Origin: Congeria kusceri
Taxonomy: Eukaryota; Mollusca; Bivalvia; Myida; Dreissenidae
Direction of reading: 5' to 3'
Assembly (NCBI GenBank): GCA_027627225.1
Contig: CM051024.1
Location: 43,022,847-43,086,846, forward strand
Length of the DNA stretch: 64,000 nt
Shown: positions 36,480-49,702 of the stretch, one piece after another
Layout of the letters: each line of letters begins with the position of its first letter
Numbering within the stretch: the stretch's first letter is position 1
Position numbers and translations under genes: made by a program
Notes under the pieces: model-generated
Database searches by the model: none
What the model was told of the DNA's origin: nothing
What the model saw: only the letters and a program-made list of their open reading frames with translations

Positions 36480-37119
36480 TGACTGTCATTCCATCATGTT
36501 TTTTGCAGAAAAATGTCCAATACGCACATGTAAACTACATATTTTTTCTCGAAAACAAGCACAATGACCCCTGTTTTCTTTTTTGCAGTTTGTTAAGAAT
36601 ATAAATATGTGATAAATATAAAAAATTCTGGAATTTTCACGGAACCGATTTTTTTCTATAGTCAACACCAAACTTTTATATCATTACAAAATGTATAATT
36701 TTTTGTTAAAAAAAGGATGAAAAAGCATTTTTTGGCAAATATAATATTATTGTTTCACTATGTAACGGATTGCTTTCTTACAATTACCCATTTCAACCAA
36801 TAGGATGTCGTTATTTTTTTCCAATCAATAGTCAATACTATTCTTTTTGGCAATAATAAAAACAGCATCGAAATTTCCTAAAATGCATTCACGGGTAGGT
36901 CATTTACATGCATTTTCCAAAAAATCTAATGCGGTTGACCCCATTTTTTTATGGCTTCATTGTATTAGGCATTGAACAATCTGCAGAATATGTAAAAATG
37001 AAAAAAATTCACCAAAAGGAAAAAACTTTCAAAATCGTCTGTAAAAAAACTCTGGCCTAATTCAGAGGGCCCCTATACCAATGGCTGACCAAGCACTTCG
37101 TGCTCAGGTGAGCTAAAAA
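36480..37119 (+). mobile_element. 3' part of a Helentron-like element
   Basis: The right end, AGCAC-TTC-GTGCT hairpin followed by CAGGTGAGCTAAAAA (37,092-37,118), is nearly the same as the 3' end of element A (4754-4781). The CAAGAGGGCC 5' end is not found upstream, so the left boundary given here is only a guess and the element is probably truncated. The interior has no 165-bp tandem units and no coding frame. Confidence 0.55.
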
Positions 37120-37351
37120 TGTCTATATATTATAGGCTGACCATCAATCAACTAATTAACATTCTAATAATGTATGACCAAAGTCTAAAGTAAAATTTTA
37201 GAGTTTGCTCATTTACTGGCTTAGATATTTATGAATTTTTTTATCTCGAAATAAATAAAAACCCAGAAAGCCGTGGAAGCTCACCGTGGTTACAATGGAT
37301 ATAGTGTTCACCTGGTGGGAAAAAAAAAGAAATGCCAAGCCTGGTCATCAC

Positions 37352-37382
<31 letters not shown>

Positions 37383-37510
37383 TATTTATGTATTTATTTA
37401 TTTATAATATTATTTTCATTATTATTATTATTATTATTTATTTATGTATTTATTTATTTATAATATTTATTTTCATTATTATTATTATTATTATTTGTAA
37501 TATTATTATT
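37352..37510. repeat. (ATT)n tract, left flank of the CT-rich block
   Basis: ATT trinucleotide runs alternate with TTATTTATGTATTTATTTAT. The ATT-run plus ATTTATG module is itself duplicated about 70 bp apart. Tyr/Ile-rich frames here are translations of the microsatellite. Confidence 0.9.
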
Positions 37511-37639
37511 GTTCATCCTCCTAATCTTGGTATGTTATCATTATCATTTTTATTATTATCATTATTCTTTTTGTTGTTATGCCTCCTCCTCCGCCTATTA
37601 TCTTAATCCCTACATGAATAATTATCCTGAATTTAAGTC

Positions 37640-40398
37640 ACTCTTGAAATCTCTCCACCCTTCACAAACCATCACAACTAAGACGCATCTCTTTTTTTAC
37701 TCACTCATCCCCCATCACTTCTCTCACTCATCCCCAAAATCCCTCTCTCACTCACTCATTTACCACACCCACCACACCTCCTCACACTCATTTATCCTCC
37801 ATTCCTCCTCTCATTCACTCATCCACAATCCCATACTTTCACTCCCCAAACCCCTCTCTTACTCACTCCTTCACTCACTCACTCTCTAATCCTCATCCAT
37901 TCTCTTACACACTCATTCCCACATCCCATCTCTGACTTACTTATCCACCACCCCATCTCTCACTCAGTCATCTCCCATTTGTTCTCACACTCATTTCCTT
38001 TTCTTTCTCTCATTCACTCCTCCACCATCACTTATCTCACTTACTCTTTCCCTAACCCTTCTCTTACTCTTTCATTCCCACATCCCATACCATCTCTCAC
38101 CCACTCACCTCCCTTCCTTTCTATTTCTCCCTCCTCCCCCATCATTTCTTTCACTCACTCATTCCCCATCCCTTCTTCCACTTGCTCACTCATCACCACC
38201 ATTTCTCTCACTCACTTTACCTCCATTCCATCTCTCATGCACTAATTCCCATCCCTTCTATTCGTCACTCATCACCAATCCCTTCTCGTACTCACCTCTC
38301 AATCCTTCTCTCACATGATCATCCCCTCCTGTCCCTTCTCTCACTTACTCATCCCACATCCTTTCACTCGCTCATCCTCCAACCCTTTTCTCACTCACTC
38401 AACCACTCCCCTACCAAATCTTTACAGTCACTCATCTCGTATCCCTGCTCTTACATAATCATCCCCCATCCCTTCACTCGCTTACTCACTTACTTACTCA
38501 CCCCCTCAACACATCTTTTAACTCAATCATCATCCATCATATCTCTTACTCACTCATCCCCCACCCCATCTCTCACTCACTCATCCCCCAACCCATCTCT
38601 CTATTACTCATCCCCCACCTTACCCCAATCTCTCACTTACTCATAACCCACCCCGTCTCTCCTTCACTAATTCCGCTCCCAATCTCGCACCCACTCATCC
38701 ACCATCTATTCTCTCACTCATTCTCTAACCCTACACTCATTTATTCATTCACCATACCTTCTCTCCTATATTCATCCCCTCATCCTTTCTTTCACTCATT
38801 CATCCTCCACCACTTCTCTTGCTCACACAACCGCCATCCTTTCTCTATCTCACTTATCCCAATCCCTTCTCACTCACTCATATCCAAGCCTTTCTGTCTC
38901 TCACTCATCTCTCACACATTCTTTCACCCACTCATCCCCAATAACATAACTCACTCACTCATCCCCTGTTTTCTCACTCACTCATCCGACACACTTTGTC
39001 CCATCCCTCGCCTCACTCACTCAGTGCCATCCCTTCTAACACTCACTCATCCCCCATCCCATCACTCACACATCCCCTATATCTTCTCACACATTTATCC
39101 CCATCCAAACACTCACCCACTCATTCCCTTCACCTTCTCTCATTCACTCATCCCCCACACCTCTCCCTAATTGATCTCCCATTCCTTCTCTAACTCACTC
39201 ATCACCCATCCCATCACTCACTCATCCCCCATCCCATCACTCACTCATCCCCGATCCCATCACTCACTCATCCTCCGTCCGTTATCTCACTCGCACATCC
39301 CCCATCCCAGCTTTCACTCACTCATCCACCATATTTCCCTCACTAACTCATCTTCCGCACCTCTGTCTCCCACATTCCTTCTCTAACTTCCTCATCCCCC
39401 ATCCCATCACTCCCTAATCCCCCATCCCATCACTCCCTAATCTCCCATCCCATCACTCACTCATGCCCCATCCCTTCTCTCACTAACTCACCCCACCCCA
39501 TCTTTCTCTCACTCATCAATAATCACATTTTTCACTCACTCATCCACCACCCCTTATCTCACTCACTCTTCCCCCACCCCATCTTTCACTCACTCATCCC
39601 CATCTCATCACTGACCCACTCATCCCCCACCCCATATCTCACTACCTATTCCCCAACCACATCTCTCACTCAGTTGTTCCCAAACCCATCTCTCATTCAC
39701 TCATCCCCCACCCCATCTCTCACACATGCACCCCCCTCACCTTCTCTCTCTCATTCATCCTCCAACCCATTCTCTTGCTCACTCATTCCCTATCCATTCT
39801 CTTAGTCATTCATCCCCAATAACATCACTCACTCACTCATCCCCTAACTCTTTTCTCACTCACTCATCCGACACACTTTGTCCCATCCCTCGCCAATCCC
39901 TTCTCACTCACTCATCGCCAATTTCTTCTGTCAGTTACCCATTCCCCACACCTCCTACTCTTTCAACACCAATCTCACCTCTCACTCACTCATCCCCCAC
40001 ACCTTCTCTCACTCACTCATATCCCACACCTTCTCTCACTAATTCATCCTCCATCCCTTGCCATACTCACCCTCATTCCTTCTTTCTTATCACTCATCCC
40101 CCATCCAGTCACTCACGCATACCCTATGCCTTCTCACGCACTCATCCCTTATCCAATTACACAACCACTCTTTCCTTTCCCCTTCTCTCATTCACTCATC
40201 CCCACACCCACTCTCCCACATTGATCCCCTGTTCTTTCTCTAATTCACTCGTCCCCTACCCCAAAACTCACTCATCCCCCATCCCCAACTTCCACTCACT
40301 CATCCATCACCCAATCTTTCACTCACTCATCCAACAACCCTTATCTCGATCACTCATACCCCATCCCATAATCATGTAATCATCCCCCACCCAACCCT
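37640..40398. repeat. CT-rich ~27-bp array, block 1
   Basis: Diverged tandem units are built on CTCACTCACTCATCCCCCA followed by a CCCTTCT-like part, with a common spacing of 26-27 bp. The + strand is almost free of G throughout. Long + frames rich in His, Ser, Pro and Leu (up to 217 codons) reflect the lack of G, which removes TGA and TAG stops, and are not called. Confidence 0.92.
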
Positions 40399-41221
40399 AG
40401 CCTTTTACCGCCTTGAAATTCTCTCATGACCGCTTGTTTGTTTTTTCTCAAAAACTGTTTTTTGTTTCATTCATTGTTTTCGGATGCAAATGAAATCAAT
40501 AATTATTATCAGTTATACTACAAGCGGACATCAAAAGCCGAAAAAAAACAACGTTTTTAAATACTTTAATATGCGGTTCCTAATTGACATAAAATACGGG
40601 GGCCTGTATCTCCATGTAAAAAGCGTGTTTTGCTACAAAAGCGCGCGAAAATTGCCATGCACAAGTTCACGGATGCCTCATGAAAAACGTACGTGTACTA
40701 GTCACGTGCTTAATTGCACCGTTTAGGAGAATAAAATTACGTTTGACGACGTTTAATTGTGTTTTAAAATGAGGCGCTATATTACATTATTTGTTTCCAT
40801 AATTTTGATTGTCAGTTTGTGAAATGGATAAGGAAATTTCCGTGATAAAATAAGACGTTAAATATAATAATCAAATGCTTAAAATGCCTGTTCACTTTTC
40901 CCGTCAACATTAGTATTTGTTGTCAAACACGTTTTTAGTTAGTTAGTTAGTAAGGTATAAACTCCGCCCTAAAAATCGAAGATTTTGATCGGCTAATGAG
41001 ATCGTTGTAGGTGGGACTACAGAGTTCAGTCAGTTGTCAATAACACTGTTGGAAGTTATGGCTCATTTATGGCCCTGTGATTAAATATCGGTGTAATAGA
41101 TAAAGGGATTAAGGGTTGTCGCTTTGAAAATTAAAGCATGTCGGTGTTATTTAAGCATGTCGGCAAATGACTAACTGCTTTGAAGGCATGTCGGGCCCGA
41201 CAAGGGAAACAGGCCTGCAGG
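40399..41221. other. Non-repetitive insert between CT-rich blocks 1 and 2
   Basis: Normal base composition returns abruptly. Visible features are an ACGTG...CACGT inverted repeat at 40,691-40,707 containing a CACGTG E-box, three copies of GCATGTCGG (41,136, 41,155, 41,186), and a perfect 14-bp palindrome AGGCCTGCAGGCCT at the right edge (41,211-41,224). An 80-codon frame at 40,484-40,726 has no recognisable domain. Terminal repeats or a target duplication were not found. Confidence 0.45.
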
Positions 41222-42258
41222 CCTGCTCATCCCCACCCTATTTTTCACTAACACATCCATCACCCCTTCTTGCACTAACTTATCCCCTACCCCATCTCTC
41301 ACTCACTCATCCCAAACCCTATTTGTAACTTATTTCTCCACAAATCCATCTCTCAATCACTGAGGCCCTCCCCATCTCTGACTGTCGCAACCCCCACACC
41401 TTCTCTCACTCACTCATTCCCCATCCCTGCTCTAACACACTAATCAATCACACCTTCCCTCACTCGTTCATCCCCCATCACTTCTCCTACTCTTCCCCAT
41501 CCATTCTCAACACTCATCCCACGTCCTATCACTCACACATCCCCATCCCTTCTCCCCATCGCTCATTCCCTACCCTTCTCTCGTTTGCTAATCCCCCATC
41601 CCTTCTCTCAATCATTCATCTCCCATCCCTTTCTCGCTTACTCATCCCCATGATCTTACTTATTCATCCCCCATCCCTTTTCACTCACTCATCCCCAATC
41701 CCTTCTGTCACTTACTCGTCCCCCATCTCTTCTGTCACTAATCCTTCATCAGTTCTGTCACTCGCTCAACCTCCACCCCTTCTCTCAAATATTCATCCCC
41801 CACACCTCTTGCATAATCATACCCCTATCACTAAATCTCTCACCCACTTATCCCCCATCACTCCTCTCACTTACTCATTAACATCCCTTATCATTTTCAC
41901 TCATCCCCCACCCTTTCTCTCACTCACTAATCCCCTATCCCATCCCTTCTTTAAATTACCCATCCCCCAAACCATCTCTCGCTTGCTAATCACTCATTAC
42001 ATCTCTCACTCATGCATCCCCATCCCTTCTCTTACTCACTCTTCCCAAATTCTATCTATCACTCAATCGTCCCCCATCCCTTCCTTCAATCACTAATTCC
42101 CTATCCCTTCCTACACTCACTCACCCCCATCCAGTCTCTCACTCACTCATCCCCCATCCCTTCTTTCAACCACTAATTCCCTATCCCTTCTCTCACCCAC
42201 TCATCCCCCATCCCTTCTCTCACTCAAATCCCATCCCTTTGTTAACTCATTCATGAAT
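41222..42258. repeat. CT-rich ~27-bp array, block 2
   Basis: Same unit and same strand orientation as block 1. A 148-codon + frame (41,650-42,096) is a by-product of composition. Confidence 0.92.
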
Positions 42259-43100
42259 GAAGTTAAATAATGAATATTTCAAACAATTTACACAAAGAAG
42301 GAAAAAAACAACACCAGAAATAACTACCTTAATAAATGGCTTTTTTCACTCTGGGGAACTGTTGAATGTCTTGACACCCAGCAGTTGATATTGGAATGTG
42401 GCATGCTCACACCCCAAATATTTCAACTGATGTCACAAAAACCTGGGCCCGTATATTTTTTGTGACTTATGTTAAAGCACTTGTTTATCAATTAATAACT
42501 ATTTGTTTTACTAGTATTAGTATTACTAATACTTATTATTTTATTTTAACATTCAATTTGCGTTAAAATTATATAAATTGTTTCATTGGATTGTTTGAGA
42601 AACAAGACACTGAGAATGATCAACGACTCTCACAACAACAAATGAACTACAGAACCATCCAGAAAACCACCAAATCAAACATAAACAACCGACTACACTA
42701 ATGAAAAACGAAAGCCCAAACAACCCAATAAGAAAAAAATAACAAATAATTATTACTAAAAATTGACAAACAATTGTCAGTTTGTTAGCCATTTATAGGC
42801 CTGATCATTCCGTGGTTGTTTGTTTCCCTTCAAGAATGTTTGTTTGTTTGAATATTCATTAATATTTCATTCACTTGGATATACAATAAAAAATAAGAAT
42901 TTCATTTATTTGATTATATTATATGAAAAAAATAAATTGCAAGAACCCCCAAAAAACAATAACAATCTGTATTTCAAATACAATAAGGTTATTGACCCCA
43001 CACCAAATATTGAACTTAAAGTTTGGTCTAAATATAATCAACCCCCAATAAAAGGATGATCAAAGTAAACAAAGAGGCTGTATATGTAATTTCCTAGTAT
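42259..43100. other. Non-repetitive insert between CT-rich blocks 2 and 3
   Basis: AT-rich low-copy DNA. A 21-bp perfect hairpin palindrome, AGTATTAGTA-T-TACTAATACT (central base unpaired, shared bases overlap), lies at 42,513-42,533. No gene is seen. Confidence 0.45.
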
Positions 43101-45545
43101 TCATCAACCATCCCCTCTCTATCTCACTCGTCACCGACCAGTTATCTCCCTCGCTCCTCACCAAAACCTTTTCTCTCTCATTCATTATGCATCCCTTCTG
43201 TTACTCACTCATCCCCCACCGCTTCTCTCACTCACTCATCCACCATACCATCTTTCACTAACTCAGCTGAAATCTCTCACTTATTCATCCTTCATCCAGT
43301 CTCTCACTCAATCATCCCTTCATACCCCATGTCTTCTCTCATTCACTCATCCCCCAGCCCTTCTCTGACTCACTCATACCCCACCCCTTCTCTCACTCAC
43401 TCATGCCCCTTTCTGTTCTCTCACTCACTCATCCCCAAACACATTCTCCCCCACACTTATTTCCCCAATCCCATCTCTCTCTCTCTCTAATTCCCCATCC
43501 AATCTCTCACTCAATCATCCCCCACCCCAACATACACTCACTCATCCCACACTCTACTACTCACTCACTCAGCCCCATCCTATCTCTCACTCACTCATCC
43601 CTAATCCCTTCTCTTACTCACTCATCCCCCATCCCTTCTCTCTTTCTCTTCCCCAAATCCCATCTCTCACTCATTTATCCCTCACTTCTTCTCTCACTAA
43701 CTCATCCCCATCCCATATCTCACTCATTCATCCCTTACCCAACCACAAACTCACCCCATCCCTTCCCTCACTCACACAGCCCCTATTCCTGCTATCACTC
43801 ACTCACTCATCTCGTACACTTCTCACTCACTCAACCCTCATCCCACCACTCACTATCTCATCCTCCACAACTTCTCTCAATCACTCATTCCCCAATCTAT
43901 CTCTCATTCACTCATACCTCACCCAAACACTCACTCACTAATCCTCCATCCCGTCTTATACCCATTATCAGTCAGCCAACAATTCACTCCCACATCACCA
44001 ACCCCTTCTTTCACTCACCAATCATCAACCACTTCTTTAACTAACTCATTGTTCACCCCTTCTCTCACTCACTCATTCCCCACCCTTTCTCACACTCTCT
44101 CATCCCTCACCTCTCACTGACTCATCCCCCACCCTTCTCTCATTCACTCATCATCCACCTCTTCTCTCACTTACTCATTCCCCACCCTTTCTCTCATTCA
44201 CCCATAACTCACCCCACAATCTACTCACGCATGCCCCACTCCCCCACTTACTCAGACCCCATCACATCTCACACTCATTCATCGTCCATCCCTTGTCTCA
44301 CTCACTCATCCCCCAGCGGCCCTTCTCTCACTCACTCATCCTCCACTCCACCACTTACTCAGCCCCCATCACATCTTACACTCATTCATTGCCTATCCCA
44401 TCTCTCACTCACTCATCTCTTTTCTCACTCACTCATCCCCCATCCCTTCTCTTGCTCACCCATCCCCCTATCACTTCTCTCACTCATCCATCTCTCACCC
44501 AACCACAAACTCACTCATCACCCATCCCTTCTCTCTTCCACCCATCCACCTATCACTTCTCTCACTCATCCATCCCTCACCCAACCACAAACTTACTCAG
44601 CCCCCATCCCTTCTCTCCCTCACTCATCCCCTAGCCCTTCTCTCACTCACTCATCCCCACTTAATCATCCCTTCACATCATTATTCACTGACTCATCGCC
44701 CCAAACCCATTCTCTGCCACACTTATTCCACCCATCCCATCTCTCTTTCTAATCCCCCATCCCATCACTCACTCAACCATCCCTCACCCCTTCTCTCACT
44801 CACTCATCCCCACTGCACTACTAACTCTCTCAGCCACCATCCTATCTCTCACTCACTTATCCCTTCTCTCACTCACTCACCCACCATCCTTCACTTATCC
44901 TGTTATCCCTTCTCTCACTCATTTATCCCATTCATCTCTCGCCCATCCATTCACTCACTCATCTTTCACCCCACCATTCACTCACAATAATTTCCCACCT
45001 CAACTCTCACTCACTCATCCCCCACCCTCTCTCTCACTCACTCATCCCCCACCGATTCTCTCACTCACTCATCCCTCACCCAACCATTCACTCACTCATC
45101 TCTTAGCCCACCATTCACTCACTCATCCCCAATCATATCTCTCAATCACACATGCCCCACCCCTTCTCCCACTCACTCATCCCCCACCCATTCTGTCACT
45201 CACTAATCCCTCACCCAACCATTCACTCGCTCATCTCTTACCCCACCATTCACTCACTCATCCCCAATCCTATCTCTCACTCACTCATACCCAACAACTT
45301 CTCTCACTCACTCATCCCCCACCCCATCTCTCAATGATTCATGACCAACCCCTTCTCTTACTCACTCATTCCCCACCTCTTCTCTCACTCACTCATTCCC
45401 CACCCATTTTCTCACCCACACATTCCCCACCCCTTCTCTCACTCACTCGTCCCCCACCCGTTCTTTCACTCACTCATCCCCCACCCTTTCTCTCACTCAC
45501 TTATCCCTCATCCCACCATTCACTCACTCATCTCTCACCCCACCA
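43101..45545. repeat. CT-rich ~27-bp array, block 3
   Basis: The most regular of the three blocks. Around 45,017-45,098 successive ATCCC words are exactly 27 bp apart. Orientation is the same as blocks 1 and 2. Frames of 113-213 codons are not called. Confidence 0.93.
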
Positions 45546-46393
45546 GTATTATTATTACATGTATTATTATTACATGTATTATTATTACATGTATTATTAT
45601 TATTATTATCAGTATTATTATTATTGTTGTTATTTTTATTATTATGATTATTTTTATTATTTTATTATTATTATAATTATTAATTATTATTATTATTATT
45701 ATTATATTGTTCCTCTTCCTCCTCTTCATCATCACTGGTATGTACAACCTTTATTTAAACAAATGATTCTTAATTCAAGAAGCATTCACCATTGTTTTCC
45801 ATAGTTGTATTTTAAGTACATGACCCTAGAATATGTATTGAAATAAGAGCAATATTTGCGAATTAGACAAAACCATGTCTTTCCCACCATTTCTGTCATC
45901 ATTGAGATGACTACGAGTGTAATTATCATTATTTCATTATTTTTTATTATTATTGATTATTATGGAGTATTACTATTATTTATTGTGTTATTATTATATT
46001 TATTATAATTATTATTATTAGCATTATTATTATTATTATTATTAGGCTTGCTTATCATAATATTTAATAATTCTCGCACCCATCACACATCTCAAGCCAT
46101 CTCATTTCCATCCATTATTATTCCCACCTTGGTGTATATTATTATTACTATTATTATTATTTATTATTATTATTATGTACATTATTATTATTATTATTAT
46201 TTATTATTATTATTATTATTTATATTATTTATTATCATTATTATTATTATTATTTATTATTATTATTATTATTTTATCATCATTATTATTATTATCATTA
46301 TTATTATTATTATTATTCATTATTATTATTATTTATTATTAATATTAATATTATTATCACTATTATTATTATTATTGTTATTATTATTTTGAT
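45546..46393. repeat. (ATT)n tracts, right flank of the CT-rich block
   Basis: ATT microsatellites lie at 45,546-45,708, about 45,936-46,045 and 46,137-46,393. At 45,547-45,600 a 15-bp unit ATTATTATTACATGT repeats three times. Together with 37,352-37,510 these tracts bracket the CT-rich array on both sides. Confidence 0.9.
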
Positions 46394-47383
46394 TTATTCC
46401 TCCTCCTCCAGCTTATTATTATATTAGAGGTTCTAGATTCAGTTTCAGATAACTTTTGTTTTCTTTGAAAAATAATGCTATTATCAGTCTAGCATGCGGT
46501 TCAGACTTTAGTTTACATATATTTTCTAAGTGGACACCACATCCAATACAACCAAGATGGTGATTTTATAATCTCAAAATTATCAATTAATTTTATGTAT
46601 TTACTGACTCTATGGCACATTTGTAATGTTTCCCGACCCTAATGGACAATATAGCGGTGACTTTACCCTTATCCTAGGGCACAGGCCATACTTTGCCTTA
46701 AACAACTGGTAGTTCACATACCAGACACATTTTTACCACTTGGCAATAACAGCTTTTAAGTCGGTAAAAAGTTATGTGTTTTTATACGTGCCGACAATAA
46801 ACAAATATTGACTTTATGACCTTGACTTTAGCTGTGGACTAACTCTAAAGTCTTGCCCATCAATGTGGCATACCGGTAATTACACATTTTGTTTCAGCTA
46901 TGTTTTTATGCATTTGCATTTTAAATGCTTTAATTTTTCACTGATGTTAGCATATATCCAAACATTAAAATTCTTTGACATGGTAATTGCATGCACCCTT
47001 TAAAAGAACTAAATAAAACAAATTGCATTTATTTCAATTCCAATTAAATTACAGGATATTTATCATTCTAATCCAATTTTTAAACATCCAATTTTTAGGT
47101 GAATACTTAAACTAATAATTATCAATAATATCATTGATAATATAATTCAGACAGCCATACAATTATGTTCTCATAAGTATAATTATAATGTAAAACATCA
47201 TTGACAGCACACTTTATAATGACGTGCAAACTCCATTGACAGTATACAAAAGTTTTTTCAGGACATATCTGTCAAACAATAGACGCTTCCACAAATGTCA
47301 ATTACATTTAAATTAATCTGCAATATTATCCAATCATCTCACTTAGATATCACGTGTTTAACGGTTAAACTATTTCATACAAA
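46394..47383. other. Low-copy AT-rich DNA, nothing recognised
   Basis: No array, splice-supported exon or RNA gene is visible. Confidence 0.4.
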
Positions 47384-48265
47384 CTAGAACTCTGCGAGTC
47401 AGATGTGTCGCCTGACGCCGGATAGCTTACGTGAATCCAAACGAAGAAGCACTTAAGGTTACTGCTCAATTTTCTTTTAACAGATTTAGTGAAATCTTCA
47501 AAAGCACTGCACTCTAGCTAATTGCAAAGAAAAGACTTATTACAACCAAAAATGTGACACAAAAATAAGTATGAAAATTTACAAAGGGCAATTACTCCAA
47601 AAGTATTAGGTGCAGAGTAATGGTTCTTGTGCATTGCACTTCTCCACAATGAGATCTATCTACCTATGAAGTTTCAAGTTGATAGCTTTCATAGTCTTAG
47701 AGTTATGCTCCGGACAAAAATTAAGTATGAAAATAAACAAAGGGCAATAACCCCAAAAGTATGTGATGCAGAGTAATGGTTCTTGTGTACTGCACTTCTC
47801 CTCAATGAGATCTATTTACCTCTGAAGTTTCAAGTTGATAGCTTTCATAGTCTTAGAGTTATGCTCCGGACAAAAATTAAGTATGAAAATAAACAAAGGG
47901 CAATAACTCCAAAAGTATAAAGTGCAGAGTAACGGTTCTTGTTCACTGCACTTCCCCTCAATGAGATACTATCTACCTATGAAGTTTCATGTTGATAGCT
48001 TTCATAGTCTTAGAGTGATGCTCCGGACAAAAATTAAGTATGAAAATAAACAAAGGGCAATAACTCCAAAAGTATGAAGTGCTGAGTAGCGGTTCTTGTG
48101 CACTGCACTTCCGCTCAATGAGATCTATCTACCTATGAAGTTTCATGTTGATAGCTTTCATAGTCTAAGAGTTATTCTCTGGACAAGAGAAAGGGGACGC
48201 CTACGCCGACATCACCGCCGACATAAGTAACCCCTATAAGTCGCCTAGTCAGGCGACACAAAAAG
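47384..48265 (+). mobile_element. Helentron-like non-autonomous element C
   Basis: Subterminal inverted repeats of 13 bp match perfectly: TGTGTCGCCTGAC (47,404-47,416) and GTCAGGCGACACA (48,248-48,260). The 3' one is part of a hairpin, GTCGCCT-AGTC-AGGCGAC (48,240-48,257), followed by an A run. The core is about four tandem units of 156 bp (AGGGCAAT at 47,585, 47,741, 47,897 and 48,054). There is no coding frame. The architecture equals that of elements A and B with different sequence. Its first 33 bp form the 55,478-56,335 satellite. Confidence 0.72.
47560..48185. repeat. 156-bp tandem core of element C, 4 units
   Basis: Spacings between landmarks are 156, 156 and 157 bp. Units contain CAATGAGATCTATCTACC, AAGTTTCAAGTTGATAGC and TTATGCTCCGGACAAAAATT. 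The units are similar to each other, so amplification was recent relative to the 165-bp cores. Confidence 0.9.
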
Positions 48266-49702
48266 CACACGCATAGTGTTTGTGATATTCAAATGAGCAC
48301 GTGGTAATGTTTGTGATTTTCGATGAATGGAAATTAATCCTTTAACAATAGCTGGGGAGGAGTTTTAACTATTTGTGGCAAAACCCGGATCCGTCTATTA
48401 AGTCCTCGCTTTTTTGAAAGCATATAAACAAATCCCATTGTACGGTCAATTATGTACCCAACTTCTTTTAAGTAAGTAAATGTCAAAGTATCTAGTAATA
48501 AATAATTATCACATAATTTATTTATACAGTAATTTTTTCATGGATTACTGAACTCAGGTCCAGTACTCATTAGCTTGGGTATTTTTAGTCAAAAGTCTTG
48601 CCGAATCAGAAAAAAATTGAATTTTACAAAATATTTCATAACACACAATGCAATTTAATATTCACTGCAATCATTTTTTTTTCATTATTGATTTTAAAAA
48701 TCAGCTTTCTCTGATTGGTAACAAGTTCTTTTATGGGATCTGTCTAATGAATGAACAAAAAATCCCTGCATTTCCAACAGCTAATGCTAAAGAAGTTATT
48801 TACAGTTTTAGAATATGAATTTAATTATAATATAAATATGGCATTATTTACATATTAATTAAGTAAAGTTTTGTCTTTAATCATTTGTTAAATCACATGT
48901 TATAGCAATACATTAATTCTATTAAAAAGCAACATGAAGTTCAAGAGCAACATATAAATGTCCACAATAAATAAATACATGTACTCGAACTATTTTAAAG
49001 AAATAAAATGAACTAATCACTCAATAAAATACTACACAGGACCAGTTCACAGAAATGCACATTTCCTATTTTCAATTTAATTTTAAAGACTATTCACTTA
49101 ATACGCTTTCCTGACTTTTTATGTTTATTTAATAATATCAAAATGCTTCCAATTTACAGTGAAAGCTAATGGCCTATACTATTCAAAACAAAAAATAATC
49201 TGTGAATAGGTCTATTTAAACAGTAAGAGTAACTTGTAGCGTAAAGCCGCAGAGCATAGAATATAATTCAATACATCGTAAATTGGCAATAGTTCGCAAG
49301 AACAGCATTTATTCGACTGAAAACTGTTTCTTATTTATGAAAGGCATTTTATAATTTCTATGTTCGAACACGCTTGGTACGAATGCAATAGACAATAATG
49401 TACATGCTGATTTACTCCAGAGGCATCACCAGGTATAGCATACAGAAACTATACAATATAAAGTTACCGAAACGTAATTATTTTACCGATTTCAATGCGT
49501 TTTTGTTTTTATTTTGGTTGGTAAGATGTCCATTAGAAAAGATTTTTGCAAAGTTGTTTTTTTTAACATATTCCTGGACTGCGGCTTTAAAAACACTCTT
49601 ACCAGCAATGATGTTTTGCGGCTGCTGGTATGGACGACTGTCTTGGCACTGATCCACTCATTTGCAGGCGGTCCACAGTCTATGGTAACAAGGTAACAAC
49701 AC
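48266..49702. other. Low-copy AT-rich DNA, nothing recognised
   Basis: Frames at 49,398-49,719 on both strands (60-84 codons) lack domains and splice support. This stretch would be the 3' UTR or downstream region of the minus-strand gene model at 49,811-51,453. Confidence 0.4.

Noticed and set aside
39726..40379. A 217-codon Ser/His/Pro-rich + frame and similar frames to 45.8 kb
   Set aside because: The + strand lacks G, so TGA and TAG cannot occur. The frames are translations of a degenerate 27-bp repeat.
46048..46392. A 114-codon Ile/Tyr-rich frame that looks like a membrane protein
   Set aside because: It is a translation of the (ATT)n microsatellite.
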